A DNA stretch of 64,000 nucleotides from Symsagittifera roscoffensis (GCF_963678635.1 NC_087069.1:36499959-36563958); one strand, 5' to 3'; shown: positions 11,501 through 22,055, numbered from the stretch's first letter. The notes: a model not told the origin generated them from the letters alone. A program made the numbers and translations.

Positions 11501-11698
11501 GGCTCTTTTTCCTTCCCCCTCACCTCACGCCAGTTTCAACTTATTAGTGTAACGAGTGGTTTTACGAGGTTGAGTATGAAGACCAAATATGTTTGTCGTG
11601 GCCTTATTAGTATGTATGTAAATTTTCATAACAATTGGACAATGTGGTAAACAAGTTTACATGTAAAAATTTGCAGGGGGGGGGGAGGAAAAAGAGCC
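11501..11698 (-). repeat. hAT-like MITE copy 3 with exact 8-bp TSD
   Basis: The ends are GGCTCTTTTTCC...GGAAAAAGAGCC. The target duplication GGCAACAA is exact at 11493-11500 and 11699-11706. The internal core is in the opposite orientation to the other copies. Length (198 bp), terminal inverted repeats and an 8-bp duplication fit a non-autonomous hAT element. Confidence 0.85.
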
Positions 11699-11896
11699 GG
11701 CAACAAAACAAACATTTATACTCTAATCTTGAATTTTCAATATCGAAAAATCCTCTTTAAACTTGTCATTAGGCAAGGAATTTTGGCATGGTGAGAAAAT
11801 TAATGTAAAAATGTTCAAATATTCGATTAAAAATAAAATTAAGTCCTACTTTTGTAAAACCAATATAATCAATTATAATGGATTATGATAATTTTT

Positions 11897-12101
11897 GGCT
11901 CTTTTTCCTTTTCCCCCCACCTGCAAGTTTTTTCTAGTAAAGTTACTGTTCTCATTGTCCGTTGGTTATGAAAATTGGCATGTGGACTTAATAGGCTGGG
12001 CCAAACATAATCAGTCTTCATAATTAACCTTGTAAAACCACTCGTTACACCATAAAATTGGTTGTTATCGTGTGAGGTGTGGGGGAAAAGGAAAAAGAGC
12101 C
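11897..12101 (+). repeat. hAT-like MITE copy 4 with exact 8-bp TSD
   Basis: The ends are GGCTCTTTTTCCTTTTCCCC and GGGGAAAAGGAAAAAGAGCC, a ~20-bp near-perfect inverted repeat. The target duplication TAATTTTT occurs at 11889-11896 and 12102-12109. It is the best preserved copy (205 bp) and has no coding capacity. Confidence 0.87.
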
Positions 12102-13652
12102 TAATTTTTTTGTAAATTTTGTCTGAATTTTTCAATCACAGTGCACTGTACTCAAAACTTGACAGTTGTTTTTTGGCTTAATTTTTATTGAATAAAAAAA
12201 GTGCAAATGTGAGATTCAATTTTTCTTTGAAAACGTTTACCTCTTTTCAGTTTTTCCTAAACAATTTTTTCTGCAGGTTTTTAAATTCTCAATTTTTGCT
12301 GACATTTCTTCACACCATTATCCAAATTTATTCCTTCATTCAAACTATGTCTCGACTTCCCTCCGTATCCCCCTCCCATGTTTACCCCTTCCCTGTTTTA
12401 TCCCCTCCCTCACAGTTGGGGCTATAAAAAAGCTGGGATGCCAGTTAGTTACCTGCAACCCCCCTGATTAGGCCACCGCATCCCACAATGATCGTCGGGG
12501 TTTGCATCTAACTGAGCTGTTTATAACACCAATTAAGAGGTTTAACTGGGGAGGGGGGATATGTACTGCGATGAACATGTTCTTTGGTTCTTTGGGGTTC
12601 TAGTTTTGCAGAACGTTGGTTTTATAGCAATTGCATGCGAAATTTTTTTATTAAATGTATTGTTCAAACTTCACATCCAAACGTTTCAATTGATGTAGCT
12701 GTAAACATATTTTTGCAGGAAAATAATCAATTTTCATGAATTTTGTGGCCTAAAAAATGGATTATATTAACAAAATTATCAATTATAATAGATTTTTGAG
12801 AAAAGAAAAAATTCGGTTATAAATCCCTTAAAATCTGCTGCAGGTTTTTTCCACTCCCCTTCCTAAATTTCATTTTTTTTTTCAAAATTTTTGAATTTGT
12901 CTCACTTGTTATTTTGGCTGAATGCGTGATTTTACTATGTGAGGTAAGAAGAACAAATGAGTCCACTATTGTTAACTTGTTCACCATGCAAAAATTCATT
13001 GAGCTAAGAAAACGTCAGAAAAGTTTCTAAAAGTTGAAATTCAAATATGCGGGGGAATGTGGGTAAGTAAATCAAAAAGTTACTGCTTGTGTAGGGCTGG
13101 GGGTGTTATGAAAAAGCGTCCAGTTTGAGCGATGTTGGGGTGACGTAAAGAGTTTTTTTCCCCTGAAAATCGAGCTATCTAAGTTGATTTAAATTTAAAT
13201 TTTTCGCTGATGTTTTCGGGAAAATGACAAAACGCCAATACTATGCTAATAGACCTGGCATAACCTGGGTTACAAGAGTCTTAAATCTTGAGAAAAAAAT
13301 CGAGTTCTTTTTCATTACCTGGTCTTTTTCAAAAATCTTGTAAGCATCTCACGAAGTAAATAATAATTTCAAATGCTTTCGAAATGCAGCTCGGATTGAA
13401 AAAATTTTGCAAGGTTTTGCATCCTAGGTTGAGGTTCAGAAGAATGTTGTAGAAGAAGAATCCGAAACGATTTTTCCTTACTTAACTGTGCAGAAACTTT
13501 GCTGAGGACCTATATAATATGCATGTCGAGCAAACACTCAATTTTGCAACTAATGTTTTGTCCCACAAAATTTATTCCTCTACTTAGACTAAATAGCGGT
13601 GAAAACATACTGATTCCTTGGAAGACTGTTTTGTCCAATAATAACTCTAACA
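12102..13652. other. Intergenic region with an isolated TATA-like promoter candidate
   Basis: No supported gene. At 12422-12431 CTATAAAAAA follows a pyrimidine-rich tract of CCCTCCC-type runs (12355-12415) and is followed ~25-30 bp later by AGTTAGTTACC, a plausible core promoter. No matching downstream reading frame is apparent. The rest is plain AT-rich sequence. Confidence 0.3.
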
Positions 13653-14083
13653 AGGGGTGGATCTAGGATTTTCTCGAAGGGGGGTGGATTTTCAAAAAAT
13701 TTCGAATATTTTGTCGACCTTTTTTTAAGGTCGACCAAATTGATTTTCTGAGCTCTCCTGAATCACTATAAAGACACCACTTTGACCGAGTTATCGATAA
13801 TAGAGGCAAATTTCGACATTAAATCAAAAGTTTTTTATCAATTGATTGACAAATCTATGTGCTTTTTTAATTTGGAAATCGTGGGGTGAGTGTTACAATT
13901 TCAAAAAACTGTCGTCCAAGTAATAGGATAGGAGAATAAATGATACATGCCACAAACAACAATATTTTGGTTTTAAAATCTTCCTCCAGAACTCCATTTC
14001 TATAACAATTTTTTATCAGAAATTTAAAACAAAAATATTTTAAGTTTGAAGTCGTTATCATGTAGCATTCCTAGATCCGATTG
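13653..14083. repeat. Possible small inverted-repeat element
   Basis: GGATCTAGGA (13659-13668) and its complement TCCTAGATCC (14069-14078) bracket ~420 bp. 'Gtggatctagg' ends are common in small DNA transposons. No target duplication is visible, so it may be chance or decayed. A short GTCGACC/GGTCGAC hairpin lies inside at 13714-13736. Confidence 0.3.
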
Positions 14084-14149
14084 TTTTTTCTTTTCAAAAA
14101 ATCTTACATCAGAAATCATTTTCTTATGCAATTCTTCATAAAATTCGTC

Positions 14150-15095
14150 GGTAAATTAAAATCTAACATATGGTTGACTCTGTTTCAGTTCCGATCACCC
14201 TCAAAAAATAATCTCTGTCTTTTTTAGTTCTTTAGTCGAATTGTGTTGTATAAGACTTTCTAGTATCCATTTTAAAAGTTTAACTGCAATTGAAAGTGAA
14301 TTGACTTTTTCAAAATGATTAGTTTTTCTGATTAGCTAGGCAAAATTTTTTTTTGGAATGATAACAAAAGTCTCTCAAGAATTTGAGTTTCTTTTATTCA
14401 CAGCCTCTTAAAAATGTCAATATCTTTAATAAAAAATAAAAAATCACTGGTTGGGTCTATCTCATTGTTGCTTATAGAATTAATTTTTAAGATATCATGT
14501 TTTCTCCGCTCATTAAGTGTCTGCCCAAGTATTGTCGGCTTTGTGACCGCTTTTTAGTTTTTTTATGCATACTTAACAGTCAATTGACCTTCATGATAGA
14601 AAAGCTTGATCGATCTCAACTTTTTCCGAAGGTGAGGAAATCTTCTCTTCGCTTGAATTTTTGGTGTATATTTGTTGCCAATCTTATTTCCGTTTACAAA
14701 ACTACTGTAATCAGAAACGAAACACTATAGAAAATGGCATCAGAGGTCAATCGCCTGGCGCCCTGTACAAAACGTTTGAAAGTTCATGACATTGCAGCTT
14801 TTGTCTTTGAATGACACGTGGTTGACCTAATTTTTAAATTCTTATTTATTGAAATAGTGACTACTTTTTTTAAGGCAGAAAAATATGTTTTGCCGAAGAA
14901 ACGCTATAACTAAAAAGGTTGGTTTTTGTTGATTTTTAAGTGTAATTTGAATTTTTTTGACGAATTTAAATTAAAATCTACCGTATGTTTAGTTTCGACC
15001 ACCCTCAAAAATTAGTCTCCGTTTTTTTAAATTGAAATGTGTCTTATAAGACTTTCTACTACCCATTTTAAACGTTAAAATGAATTGTTTTTTTG
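14150..15095. repeat. Pair of ~140-bp diverged direct repeats
   Basis: The block at about 14150-14290 (AATTAAAATCTA..TATG, GACC/ATCACCCTCAAAAA, TATAAGACTTTCTA, CCATTTTAAA) recurs at about 14960-15095 in the same order. They are ~810 bp apart, are non-coding and may be remnants of LTRs or a segmental duplication. The 670 bp between them holds no supported gene. Confidence 0.5.
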
Positions 15096-15240
15096 ATCGC
15101 TTGTCAAATTCACCATTTCTTATCATGTAAGCTTACTTCAATTACCTTTTACTCACTTGATACACACTGAGATTTAAAAAAGGATCCTGGTTTCAGGCGG
15201 TAGACATCTACTAGTTTTTGATCGAACCGACCGAAACATA

Positions 15241-15476
15241 AATCGCAAACCTGGACCCGAGTAATTTTAATGGCAGGGCGCACAAACACAAACTTTGTAT
15301 TACTTTGATTCTTTTGCTGTTTTTATATCAAACAAAATATTTCAGAAAATGGGCATTTAAATGCCCACTTTCTGAAATGTGTTGCTTAATGTAAAGACAT
15401 CAAAACAGCAAAAGTATTAAGAAATATGTGTTGGTGTGACCTGCCAACAGAATTGCCCGGGTCGAGGTTTGCGATT
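15241..15476. repeat. 236-bp fold-back (palindromic) element
   Basis: The two arms are inverted copies over ~118 bp each. The outer ends are AATCGCAAACCTGGACCCG and CGGGTCGAGGTTTGCGATT, and the perfect centre GGGCATTTAAATGCCC is placed symmetrically at 15358/15359. The arms differ at scattered positions and carry a few small indels. It is a palindromic MITE or a long-hairpin RNA source, with no coding potential. A transcript would form a near-continuous stem. Confidence 0.8.
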
Positions 15477-16166
15477 TGCACCTTCTCTACGCAGACAAAA
15501 AAACACAAACTGCACTAATTTCATTCAAAGTTGGGTAACGATCATTTCCATAATCCAAAGCAATCATTTTAAAAACCATGGGGAAGTTTTTGTGTCCAAA
15601 TGAATTGAAGTTAGCAGTACTTTTATTAATTTGAAATTCTGGAATCACAACAAAAGTTAGTATAAATAATTTACCTTCAGGTTAGTCCTCCGCGCTGGTT
15701 GACTGAAAATGGAAACTGTTTTTGATAATTGGCTGAGGAGATGGCACTGTAGCCAGATAATACGTCGCCAGGTGGCGGAAATTTTTTTTCCCTAGCTTTT
15801 TTGATAATGAAAAACTAATTTGATAAATTAACTGGCTGTCGGAAGTTTCGAGTTGCCAACCAAGTTAACAATACACCATTCATACAGTAGGTTTTCTTTT
15901 CTCGATTTGAGCTACAGTGATAACTTTCAACGTCAAAGTTTTTTTCGTTTTTGTTTTTCAGACTATTTGCTTATAAAAACTGTTTGATGCCGTTTCGAAC
16001 AGAAAATCAAATATCAAATCTCAGCAAGAGTTTTTGCTACACCTACTTTTGCCACGAAAAATACAGTGCGCCTTAATCAAAGTTTGATTCTAACCTTAAT
16101 GTTTTTGATTATCTTACTACTTTTTACGGACAACTATTTTTTCTTACGGTTTTTTACGTCAGTTTT
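15477..16166. other. Intergenic stretch, nothing recognised
   Basis: AT-rich sequence with no supported reading frame, RNA gene or repeat boundary. Confidence 0.4.
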
Positions 16167-16531
16167 TTGCTTTTCCGGAGTGTGTTAAAGCAGATCATTT
16201 TGTTTAGGAGAGTTCTAGGCAGACAAAAAAACGACTGTTATTCTAAATCTTTTAGGTCGCATAAAGGGAAAGACAAAATTTTCTTCTATACAAAATTTAG
16301 GATGGATGTTGATGAGCAATTTTCCAAGCTTGTAATTAAGTCTACACCTGTCTCTAAAGAAAAAGAAAGAAAGAATTTATTTCTCTAATCAGCATTAAAT
16401 ACAACATTGAATATATTTATAATTTAAGTTAAATGATGCGACTTAGAGAGGATAGACAACGGGACCTAAAGGTCCTCCAGGGTCTACCCTTAAGTTGTTC
16501 AAACATAAAGATTTAACACTAATATTTAATG

Positions 16532-16612
<81 letters not shown>
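16167..16612 (+). mobile_element. 3' end of a plus-strand retroelement with 81-base poly(A)
   Basis: An uninterrupted run of 81 A's at 16532-16612 ends a segment with a hairpin-prone 3' UTR (GGGACCTAAAGGTCC...AGGGTCTACCCTT, 16470-16493). A short frame at 16167-16388 could be the end of an ORF, but it shows no RT motif. A 3' UTR plus long poly(A) indicates a 5'-truncated LINE or a retrocopy. A second A-rich tract at 16622-16634 follows. Confidence 0.5.
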
Positions 16613-16613
<1 letters not shown>

Positions 16614-16765
16614 GAAATTTGAAAAAAAAAAAAAAGTTTTGAAGTAGGTTTACTTCCGTAAGTTAAAATTTTTTGTTGGCGTTACTGAAAGAGCCCATCA
16701 ACTTTAACTTAAGACAACCAGGTTCACGGTCGCAGGTGAGTTTTAAAATAATTTTTAAGAAAAAT

Positions 16766-16802
<37 letters not shown>

Positions 16803-16968
16803 AAGTGTTTAATATTTTTCGAAAAATCGTAAAAATGGCCATATCTCCTAAACTACAAGGATTTAGAGCTTCATATTTTAGCACGAGAATCGGAAGCTAG
16901 AGCAGTTGCCTGGTAGCATTTAACCAACGATAATCATTTTAAAGAAAAAAGGAAAAAGGGAAAAAGTA

Positions 16969-19929
16969 CTACAAATCGTAGATAAGTTTTGTTAGTTCGT
17001 CGTTTTGCAACAAAAATGTATTTTTGAAATTATGGTAAAACACTTTTACTTTTGTCTCAGAAAAACTTTCAATATTTTCAGGAATTATATTTTGCAGTCT
17101 CAATAAGTTAAAAAGCTTGCAAGCACGATATCGGATAGAAAAACGTTCAAATCTTTTCTTGCAAAGAGGTTCTAATAGTAAATTGTATTTTGAGTTTCTT
17201 GTTTGTCTCTGCCGATTATTAAAAACAAACAAATTGTTAAGGAAACTCTCTGAATGAAAGGAATTAATTGAGCGCAGAACAAATTTGAGCAATTCGTATA
17301 CATGCAATTCGAAAACCGATAGAAAATTGTATTTAAGAAAAATGTCATTACAGGAGTACATTTTCTTTCGAAAGAACATAAATTTAATTATTTTCTTTTG
17401 TAAAAGAAATAAACACTCCAGTGAACTTCGACTGCAGCAACCGTAAATCAGAATTCCGTATTGTATTATAGGAACAACATTACTTCTGTAGTATTCTAGT
17501 AATTGTGAAAGCGGCACGTAATGCCTCAGTTTTGATATAATACCACATTGTTTACCGAGTCTCATTTTAACATTATTAATATGAGTTTGATAAGATAACT
17601 TACAATCTATATAAATTCCTAGATATTTGCATACGGGTTTTAGTATAATGTTACAAGAATTAAGCTTGAAGCGATAATTGGAAGCACTTTTTATATTCAT
17701 TTGATTTGTTTTATCACTATTAACTATTAACTTGTTGGCGAGAAGCCAACGATCCAGCTTGCCAATATCTTCTCTAATTTGAGTTATTTGGCAACCAATT
17801 GCCGTCAGGTTGGTGTCATCTGCAAACAGTGTTACTTCAACTGATTTGCATGCTGATGGAAGGTCATTTACGTAAATTAGGAAAAGCAAAGGTCCCAGTA
17901 TCGAGCCTTGAGGAACACCGCATGTTATTTTCTTCCAATCAGAGAATTGTCCATTTACTAAAACTCGTTGAGTCCGTTCAAATAAGTAGGTCTGAAACCA
18001 CCGGTTACAATTTCCTCTTATACCATAAGATTCCAGTTTATTTAGTAGTATTTGATGATCGAGAGTATCAAAGGCTTTCCTAAGATCCAAGAAAAAACTA
18101 TAAATTTCATTTGTATGACTTCTCATTCTTAGATTTTCTGTCAATTCAGCTACTGCATCTATTGTACTATGTTTGGTTCTAAAGCCGAATTGTTTGTTGT
18201 ATAAAAGGGATAAATTTTCAAAGTAAGAATATAATCTGTTGTGCATTGCGCGTTCATAGATTTTGCTCCAAACTATTAGTAAAGAAATTGGCCGATAGTT
18301 GTTTTCATCTCGCCGCGATTTTTCTTTGTGGATTGGAACAATTTTGGCTTTACGAAGTTCGGAAGGGAAAACACCTTTAGAAAAAGACGCATTAATAAGT
18401 ATTGTTAATAAAGGAGCAACAGCATTTTTAGAAGATTTGACAATTAAGTTACTGACGTAATCATCCCCAGATGTCGATTTATCGTCCAATTGAGAGATGA
18501 TTTGGTGTATTTCTGGTTCTGTTACCTTAAAAAGAAACATGGAGTGATTTAATTTGGGTAAGCATGGTGGATCTATTTTAGGCAACTCTTTTTTCAAATT
18601 CTCTCCAATGTTAGTGAAGAAATCATTGAATTTGTCAGCAATATCTTTATTAGATGGATTTTCTTGGACTTGAAGGCATGAATCTAGAACAGGAATATTT
18701 GATTGGGCTAAGTTCTTACAATTTAATTCATTGAGTAACTTATATGTTTGTCTTGAGTCTCCAATGCAATGTCTAAATTTATTCATGTAATGTGTTCTTT
18801 TCTTGCATTTAACGGCGTTTTCAAACTTTTGTCTTTGTTTTTTAAAATTCACTAGGGTTTCTGGATTTTCAGGATTATTTTTCCATCTTCGATGGGCTGC
18901 ATTGCGCTTATTTCGCAGATTTTTAAGATCATTGTTGAACCATGGTGGCTGAGTTTTGCTTCTTGGTGAAATTGCCTTTAGCGGAGCGAATTTGTCTAGG
19001 ACATTTTCAAAGATACATTTGAATAAATTAAAAGACTCACTGGGATCTTCGGTACCCATGAGAATTTCTTCCTGTTCACTTAACACACGCTGTAATTCAT
19101 TTTCAAATTCTCTACATTTTGAAGCCTTCCTCAGAAAAGATGTATCACGGAATGTTATCGATATATCTTTTTTACATTGCTTTATTGACCAATCTAAGAG
19201 GATTGGATAGTGGTCTGATATAGTTTCTTGTTCTAACACCGTGGAATTGGGATTTGCAATATTTTGATAGATGAAGTGATCTAAACAAGTTGATGTTGTT
19301 AATGATACACGAGTAGGTTCTGATGCAAAATACTCAAACCCATTCGAGTTTATAGCGTTCAGGTAATTAATGGTGAGTTGATTTTCTTGCAGTGTATTTA
19401 TATTGAAATCGCCACATACAATGAAAGGGTCAGAATGTGTGCTATTATCTTCAAGAAACTGTTCAAGTTTGTCAGTAAAGAGTAACTTGTTTATTCTTGG
19501 TGGATTGTAGATGACGGCTATTTTTAATTTGTAATTGTTTTTTTCGACCTCCGCGAATAAAGCCTCTTCAAATGTGACATCTCGTTGTTTCAGTAAATTA
19601 CAGTTTTTATGTACCTGAACCATCACTCCTCCTCCTCTCATGCCATTTCGATTTTGCATAAGGCATTGGTTATAACCATTTATCAGGTAAATTTTACCTT
19701 CATCTGTTTCATTTAGCCATGTTTCGCTTAAACAAATTATATCAGGTGGAGACTCAAGACTTAAAATAAGTGCTTCCAATTTTTCATAGTGTGGTTTTAA
19801 AGACATGATATTTAGGTGTAGCACAGAAAAATTAAAGAAATCCGCTTTATGACCAGATTGATTATTATAACAGGTAATTTGGGATAATTCATTATTAAGC
19901 ACAATTGAGGGATTCACATTATCAGTCAC
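16969..19929 (-). CDS. LINE ORF2: APE endonuclease and reverse transcriptase
   Basis: The frame is 986 codons. The APE-type endonuclease covers residues ~35-250: LHLN (Asn40), LSETWL (Glu69), GDFN (Asp174, Asn176), LDH (Asp217) and SDHYP (238-242). A linker follows. The RT domain covers ~520-760: RPISLL, FGFR..HSTIDA, FFLDLRKAFD (Asp615), GVPQGSILGP and FADD (Asp704/705). The C-terminal region has YLGI and an ~200-residue tail typical of jockey-superfamily elements. It nicks target DNA and reverse-transcribes the element RNA. There is no ATG before residue 42, which lies after the catalytic Asn40, and the frame overlaps the end of ORF1. Translation therefore probably depends on reinitiation, a non-AUG start (GTG at 19929) or frameshifting. 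Confidence 0.93.
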   Translation of the reverse strand: MTDNVNPSIVLNNELSQITCYNNQSGHKADFFNFSVLHLNIMSLKPHYEKLEALILSLESPPDIICLSETWLNETDEGKIYLINGYNQCLMQNRNGMRGGGVMVQVHKNCNLLKQRDVTFEEALFAEVEKNNYKLKIAVIYNPPRINKLLFTDKLEQFLEDNSTHSDPFIVCGDFNINTLQENQLTINYLNAINSNGFEYFASEPTRVSLTTSTCLDHFIYQNIANPNSTVLEQETISDHYPILLDWSIKQCKKDISITFRDTSFLRKASKCREFENELQRVLSEQEEILMGTEDPSESFNLFKCIFENVLDKFAPLKAISPRSKTQPPWFNNDLKNLRNKRNAAHRRWKNNPENPETLVNFKKQRQKFENAVKCKKRTHYMNKFRHCIGDSRQTYKLLNELNCKNLAQSNIPVLDSCLQVQENPSNKDIADKFNDFFTNIGENLKKELPKIDPPCLPKLNHSMFLFKVTEPEIHQIISQLDDKSTSGDDYVSNLIVKSSKNAVAPLLTILINASFSKGVFPSELRKAKIVPIHKEKSRRDENNYRPISLLIVWSKIYERAMHNRLYSYFENLSLLYNKQFGFRTKHSTIDAVAELTENLRMRSHTNEIYSFFLDLRKAFDTLDHQILLNKLESYGIRGNCNRWFQTYLFERTQRVLVNGQFSDWKKITCGVPQGSILGPLLFLIYVNDLPSACKSVEVTLFADDTNLTAIGCQITQIREDIGKLDRWLLANKLIVNSDKTNQMNIKSASNYRFKLNSCNIILKPVCKYLGIYIDCKLSYQTHINNVKMRLGKQCGIISKLRHYVPLSQLLEYYRSNVVPIIQYGILIYGCCSRSSLECLFLLQKKIIKFMFFRKKMYSCNDIFLKYNFLSVFELHVYELLKFVLRSINSFHSESFLNNLFVFNNRQRQTRNSKYNLLLEPLCKKRFERFSIRYRACKLFNLLRLQNIIPENIESFSETKVKVFYHNFKNTFLLQNDELTKLIYDL

Positions 19930-20803
19930 GAAAACAATTCATGGTGTCATTGTAACTGTAACCAAGATCTGATGCAGCATGGAAAATATTTTGATATCTA
20001 TACACTTGATCATTATTTTGGAGAGTGTATAAAATCATGCCCTCTCTGGTCCATGTTGATGCGATGCGCTTGTCAGTTTTCATAAGCTTCAGAAACTTCA
20101 CTCGTGCTCTGGTGATGTCTTCAAATACTTTAACATTTTCAGTGGTGGGCTTGTCTCGCAAGGTTTTTTTTTTCCTCATAATTTCCATTTTGGCTATGCG
20201 CCTGGAGAACTTCACAATGATAGGGCGGGCTGCTACATTTTTGGCTGGTAATCGATGAGCAATTGAAATGTCGCCTTCCTCTACCTTTGCATTAATCTCC
20301 TTAGAGATGGATATAATCTTCTTGATTGTCTCTTCAGGCTGCTCTCTACTAGTTTCGTTTATTCCCAGTACTCGAATATTGTCACGTCTGTTGTATGTTT
20401 CCTGCTGTTCAGTCTCGCACAGGGTCCTTAAGGTACTTCTGAGTTCGCTGTTTTTCATTTCGTCGTTAAGCTCTTCGCAGATTTCTTTCTTAAGGTTTGC
20501 GCATTCGGCTCTTATTGCATTTCCTATGACTGTCTGCAATTCGTTCTTCAAATCAAGTTTTAGTTTTTCCAGAATTTTTGGGAGTGCTGTGTTGATGGCA
20601 TTTTCGACAGCTTCTTCTATGTCAATACTCTGCTTCTTACTTTCTTGCTCGTTTAATGGACTCATAACTTCATTTGGTCTCTTCGGGTTTGATAATGATT
20701 TTGGTATCGGAGTCTGATCTTGGTATCTCAGGTTCGGTAGATTTGCTTCCTCGGATACCTCAAGCTGTTCATCATTTCCAATTGGTTGATTTGCGTTAGA
20801 CAT
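19922..20803 (-). CDS. LINE ORF1: coiled-coil RNA-binding protein
   Basis: 293 codons from the ATG at 20803. The N-terminal ~60 residues are Pro/Ser/Gln-rich. Residues ~60-137 are charged and heptad-like (coiled coil). From 139 RRDNIRVLGI starts an RRM-like domain as in L1-type ORF1p, with IAHRLP and RPIIVKF near 181-199 and VKVFEDIT near 225. No zinc knuckle is present. It likely trimerises, binds the element RNA and accompanies ORF2. Its TGA stop lies at 19922-19924, and the ORF2 frame is +1 relative to it. Confidence 0.85.
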   Translation of the reverse strand: MSNANQPIGNDEQLEVSEEANLPNLRYQDQTPIPKSLSNPKRPNEVMSPLNEQESKKQSIDIEEAVENAINTALPKILEKLKLDLKNELQTVIGNAIRAECANLKKEICEELNDEMKNSELRSTLRTLCETEQQETYNRRDNIRVLGINETSREQPEETIKKIISISKEINAKVEEGDISIAHRLPAKNVAARPIIVKFSRRIAKMEIMRKKKTLRDKPTTENVKVFEDITRARVKFLKLMKTDKRIASTWTREGMILYTLQNNDQVYRYQNIFHAASDLGYSYNDTMNCFRD

Positions 20804-20847
20804 CTCTGTTTCTATTTAATAAGTTTATCACAACAATTAGGCTATTT

Positions 20848-20925
20848 GTTGTTCAACTCTAACTTTCTCAACTCTAACTTTTACAGTTGAAATTTTCAAC
20901 TCTAACTTTTACAGTTGAAAATTCA
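20848..20925 (-). repeat. Duplicated hairpin motif in LINE 5' region
   Basis: CAACTCTAACTTTTACAGTTG, each copy with self-complementary ends (CAACT/AGTTG), occurs twice, and a third partial CAACTCTAACTTTCT precedes them. It is likely part of the LINE 5' UTR or internal promoter, but the function is unknown. Confidence 0.4.
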
Positions 20926-20930
20926 GAAGT

Positions 20931-21599
20931 ATTAGCGCTAAAAAATTCAAAGTTCTTGGCTCATTTTTTGAGGGAAATAGTCAAATGGCTTCTGGTATTC
21001 GACCAACCCTGAATCGGTCGAACGAAGGCTTCCCGGTCCAGCCAAAATTGAATCATGGATCAAATATGATCAAGCCAAGAGTCAAAAAGCAGGGAATCGA
21101 ATCAAACCGGCCCAAATCATAAATCGAAAAAGGTCCATTTTGAAACCAGAAAGGTCCAGTCATATGTCGAACAGGCTCAAATTATGGGTTTAACAGCATT
21201 AACACATTACCCCAACAGATAAGAAAACCGCTCAATTTATGTTTTTTTTGGCTTTGCGAAGAAAAATATTGCCCATATAAAAATACGAACTTTCGCATAA
21301 ACTTTTTCATTGAAGTGGTTAAAAGAGCCCAATTTTTAGTACGAGTGGTCCCTTTGTTATCAAGGAAAAATGGGCCCAATGGCACCCAATTAAGAGCCCC
21401 ATGTTTAGAACAAGGCTCGTTCATCTGCTTCCATGGAAATGAGGGATCAAAAATTAAGATCAGCCAGTTATTTTTCACAAAACCAGTTTCCTCAAAGGAC
21501 TTGAACCGATCCATTGAGTACACAGAACATCTGTGCTATCTCTAATCTACCAATCCTCAGGGTAACTGCTTCTTACTGTTTATTTAAACTGAATGAACC
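20931..21599. other. Repeat-derived intergenic sequence, no gene
   Basis: No supported gene. The text contains phrases such as GGTCCA, TCGAACAGG and AATCATGGATCAAA scattered as in the degenerate repeat that follows. A frame at 21182-21523 lacks motifs. Confidence 0.35.
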
Positions 21600-21870
21600 A
21601 AGTTTGCTAAAAAAATTGGACTCGTTTAGCTCTTTCTGCTAAAAATTGGTCTCATTCAGCTCTTTTTGCTACTAATTGGACACATTCAGCTCGCTAATAC
21701 GGAAAATTGGGCTCATTCAGCAAGCTCCATGGAAAAAATAAGACCAAAATGTTGATCAATTTTGACCCCAACTTGAAGAAATGGGCTCATTCAGCCCCAT
21801 ATCGAGAAATTAGAAATTAAAAATTAGGCCTACTGTGCTAAAAATTAGGCTGAATTAGCACTATATGCCA
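21600..21870 (+). repeat. Degenerate ~36-bp tandem repeat
   Basis: The unit approximates TGCTAAAAATTGGACTCATTCAGCTCTTTT and recurs about six times with drift (GGACTCGTTTAGC, GGTCTCATTCAGC, GGACACATTCAGC, GGGCTCATTCAGC twice). Part of it, including ACTCATTCAACA..CATGGAAAAAA.GACCAAAATG, also occurs at 55254-55300 beyond the LTR element. The repeat therefore belongs to the host locus or a dispersed family. Confidence 0.55.
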
Positions 21871-21974
21871 AAAGTAATATGCCATAATTCTGCTCGTTTT
21901 TTATACTTTCGAAAGCAAATGTCTTGTAATCGGGATCTAGATTTTTTTTATCAAACCTTTCTAACTTCCAGGCC

Positions 21975-22055
21975 CCTTCAAAATTAAACCCGAGGTAATG
22001 CAATTACCTTGGCAACCTATGGTCTGAGGTTCGATTCCCGGGCAGACCTTGATAT
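21975..22055 (+). repeat. tRNA-related SINE fragment
   Basis: It contains a perfect B-box-like GAGGTTCGATTCCCGGG preceded by GGTAATGC and TGGCAACCTATGGTCTG, as in the 3' half of a tRNA. Stems do not fold into a complete cloverleaf. The sequence after it (GATTTGTCGGCTTAGTTGCCACA, 22126-22150) is a dispersed tail also found at 54820 and 54960. Confidence 0.5.

Larger units (their letters stand above)
16768..20930 (-). mobile_element. Full-length LINE retrotransposon (jockey/CR1/L1-like), both ORFs intact
   Basis: The order on the minus strand is: 5' UTR (20804-~20930), ORF1 (20803-19922), ORF2 (19929-16969), a short 3' UTR (16968-16800), then a poly(A) tail seen on the plus strand as 32 T's at 16768-16799. 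Neither ORF has a stop, which implies recent activity. The 5' boundary is approximate and I could not find a target duplication. The tail faces the poly(A) of the preceding element. Confidence 0.85.

Noticed and set aside
12188-12427. 79-codon Phe/Ser-rich frame
   Set aside because: Composition reflects T/C-rich DNA. No motif or supporting context, and it ends right at a TATA-like sequence.
17799-18083. Plus-strand frames opposite the LINE, also 18956-19210 and 20025-20717
   Set aside because: Antisense shadows of intact LINE ORF1/ORF2.
21975-22055. Functional tRNA gene
   Set aside because: The B-box is good, but D-arm, anticodon arm and acceptor stems do not pair; a SINE fragment fits better.
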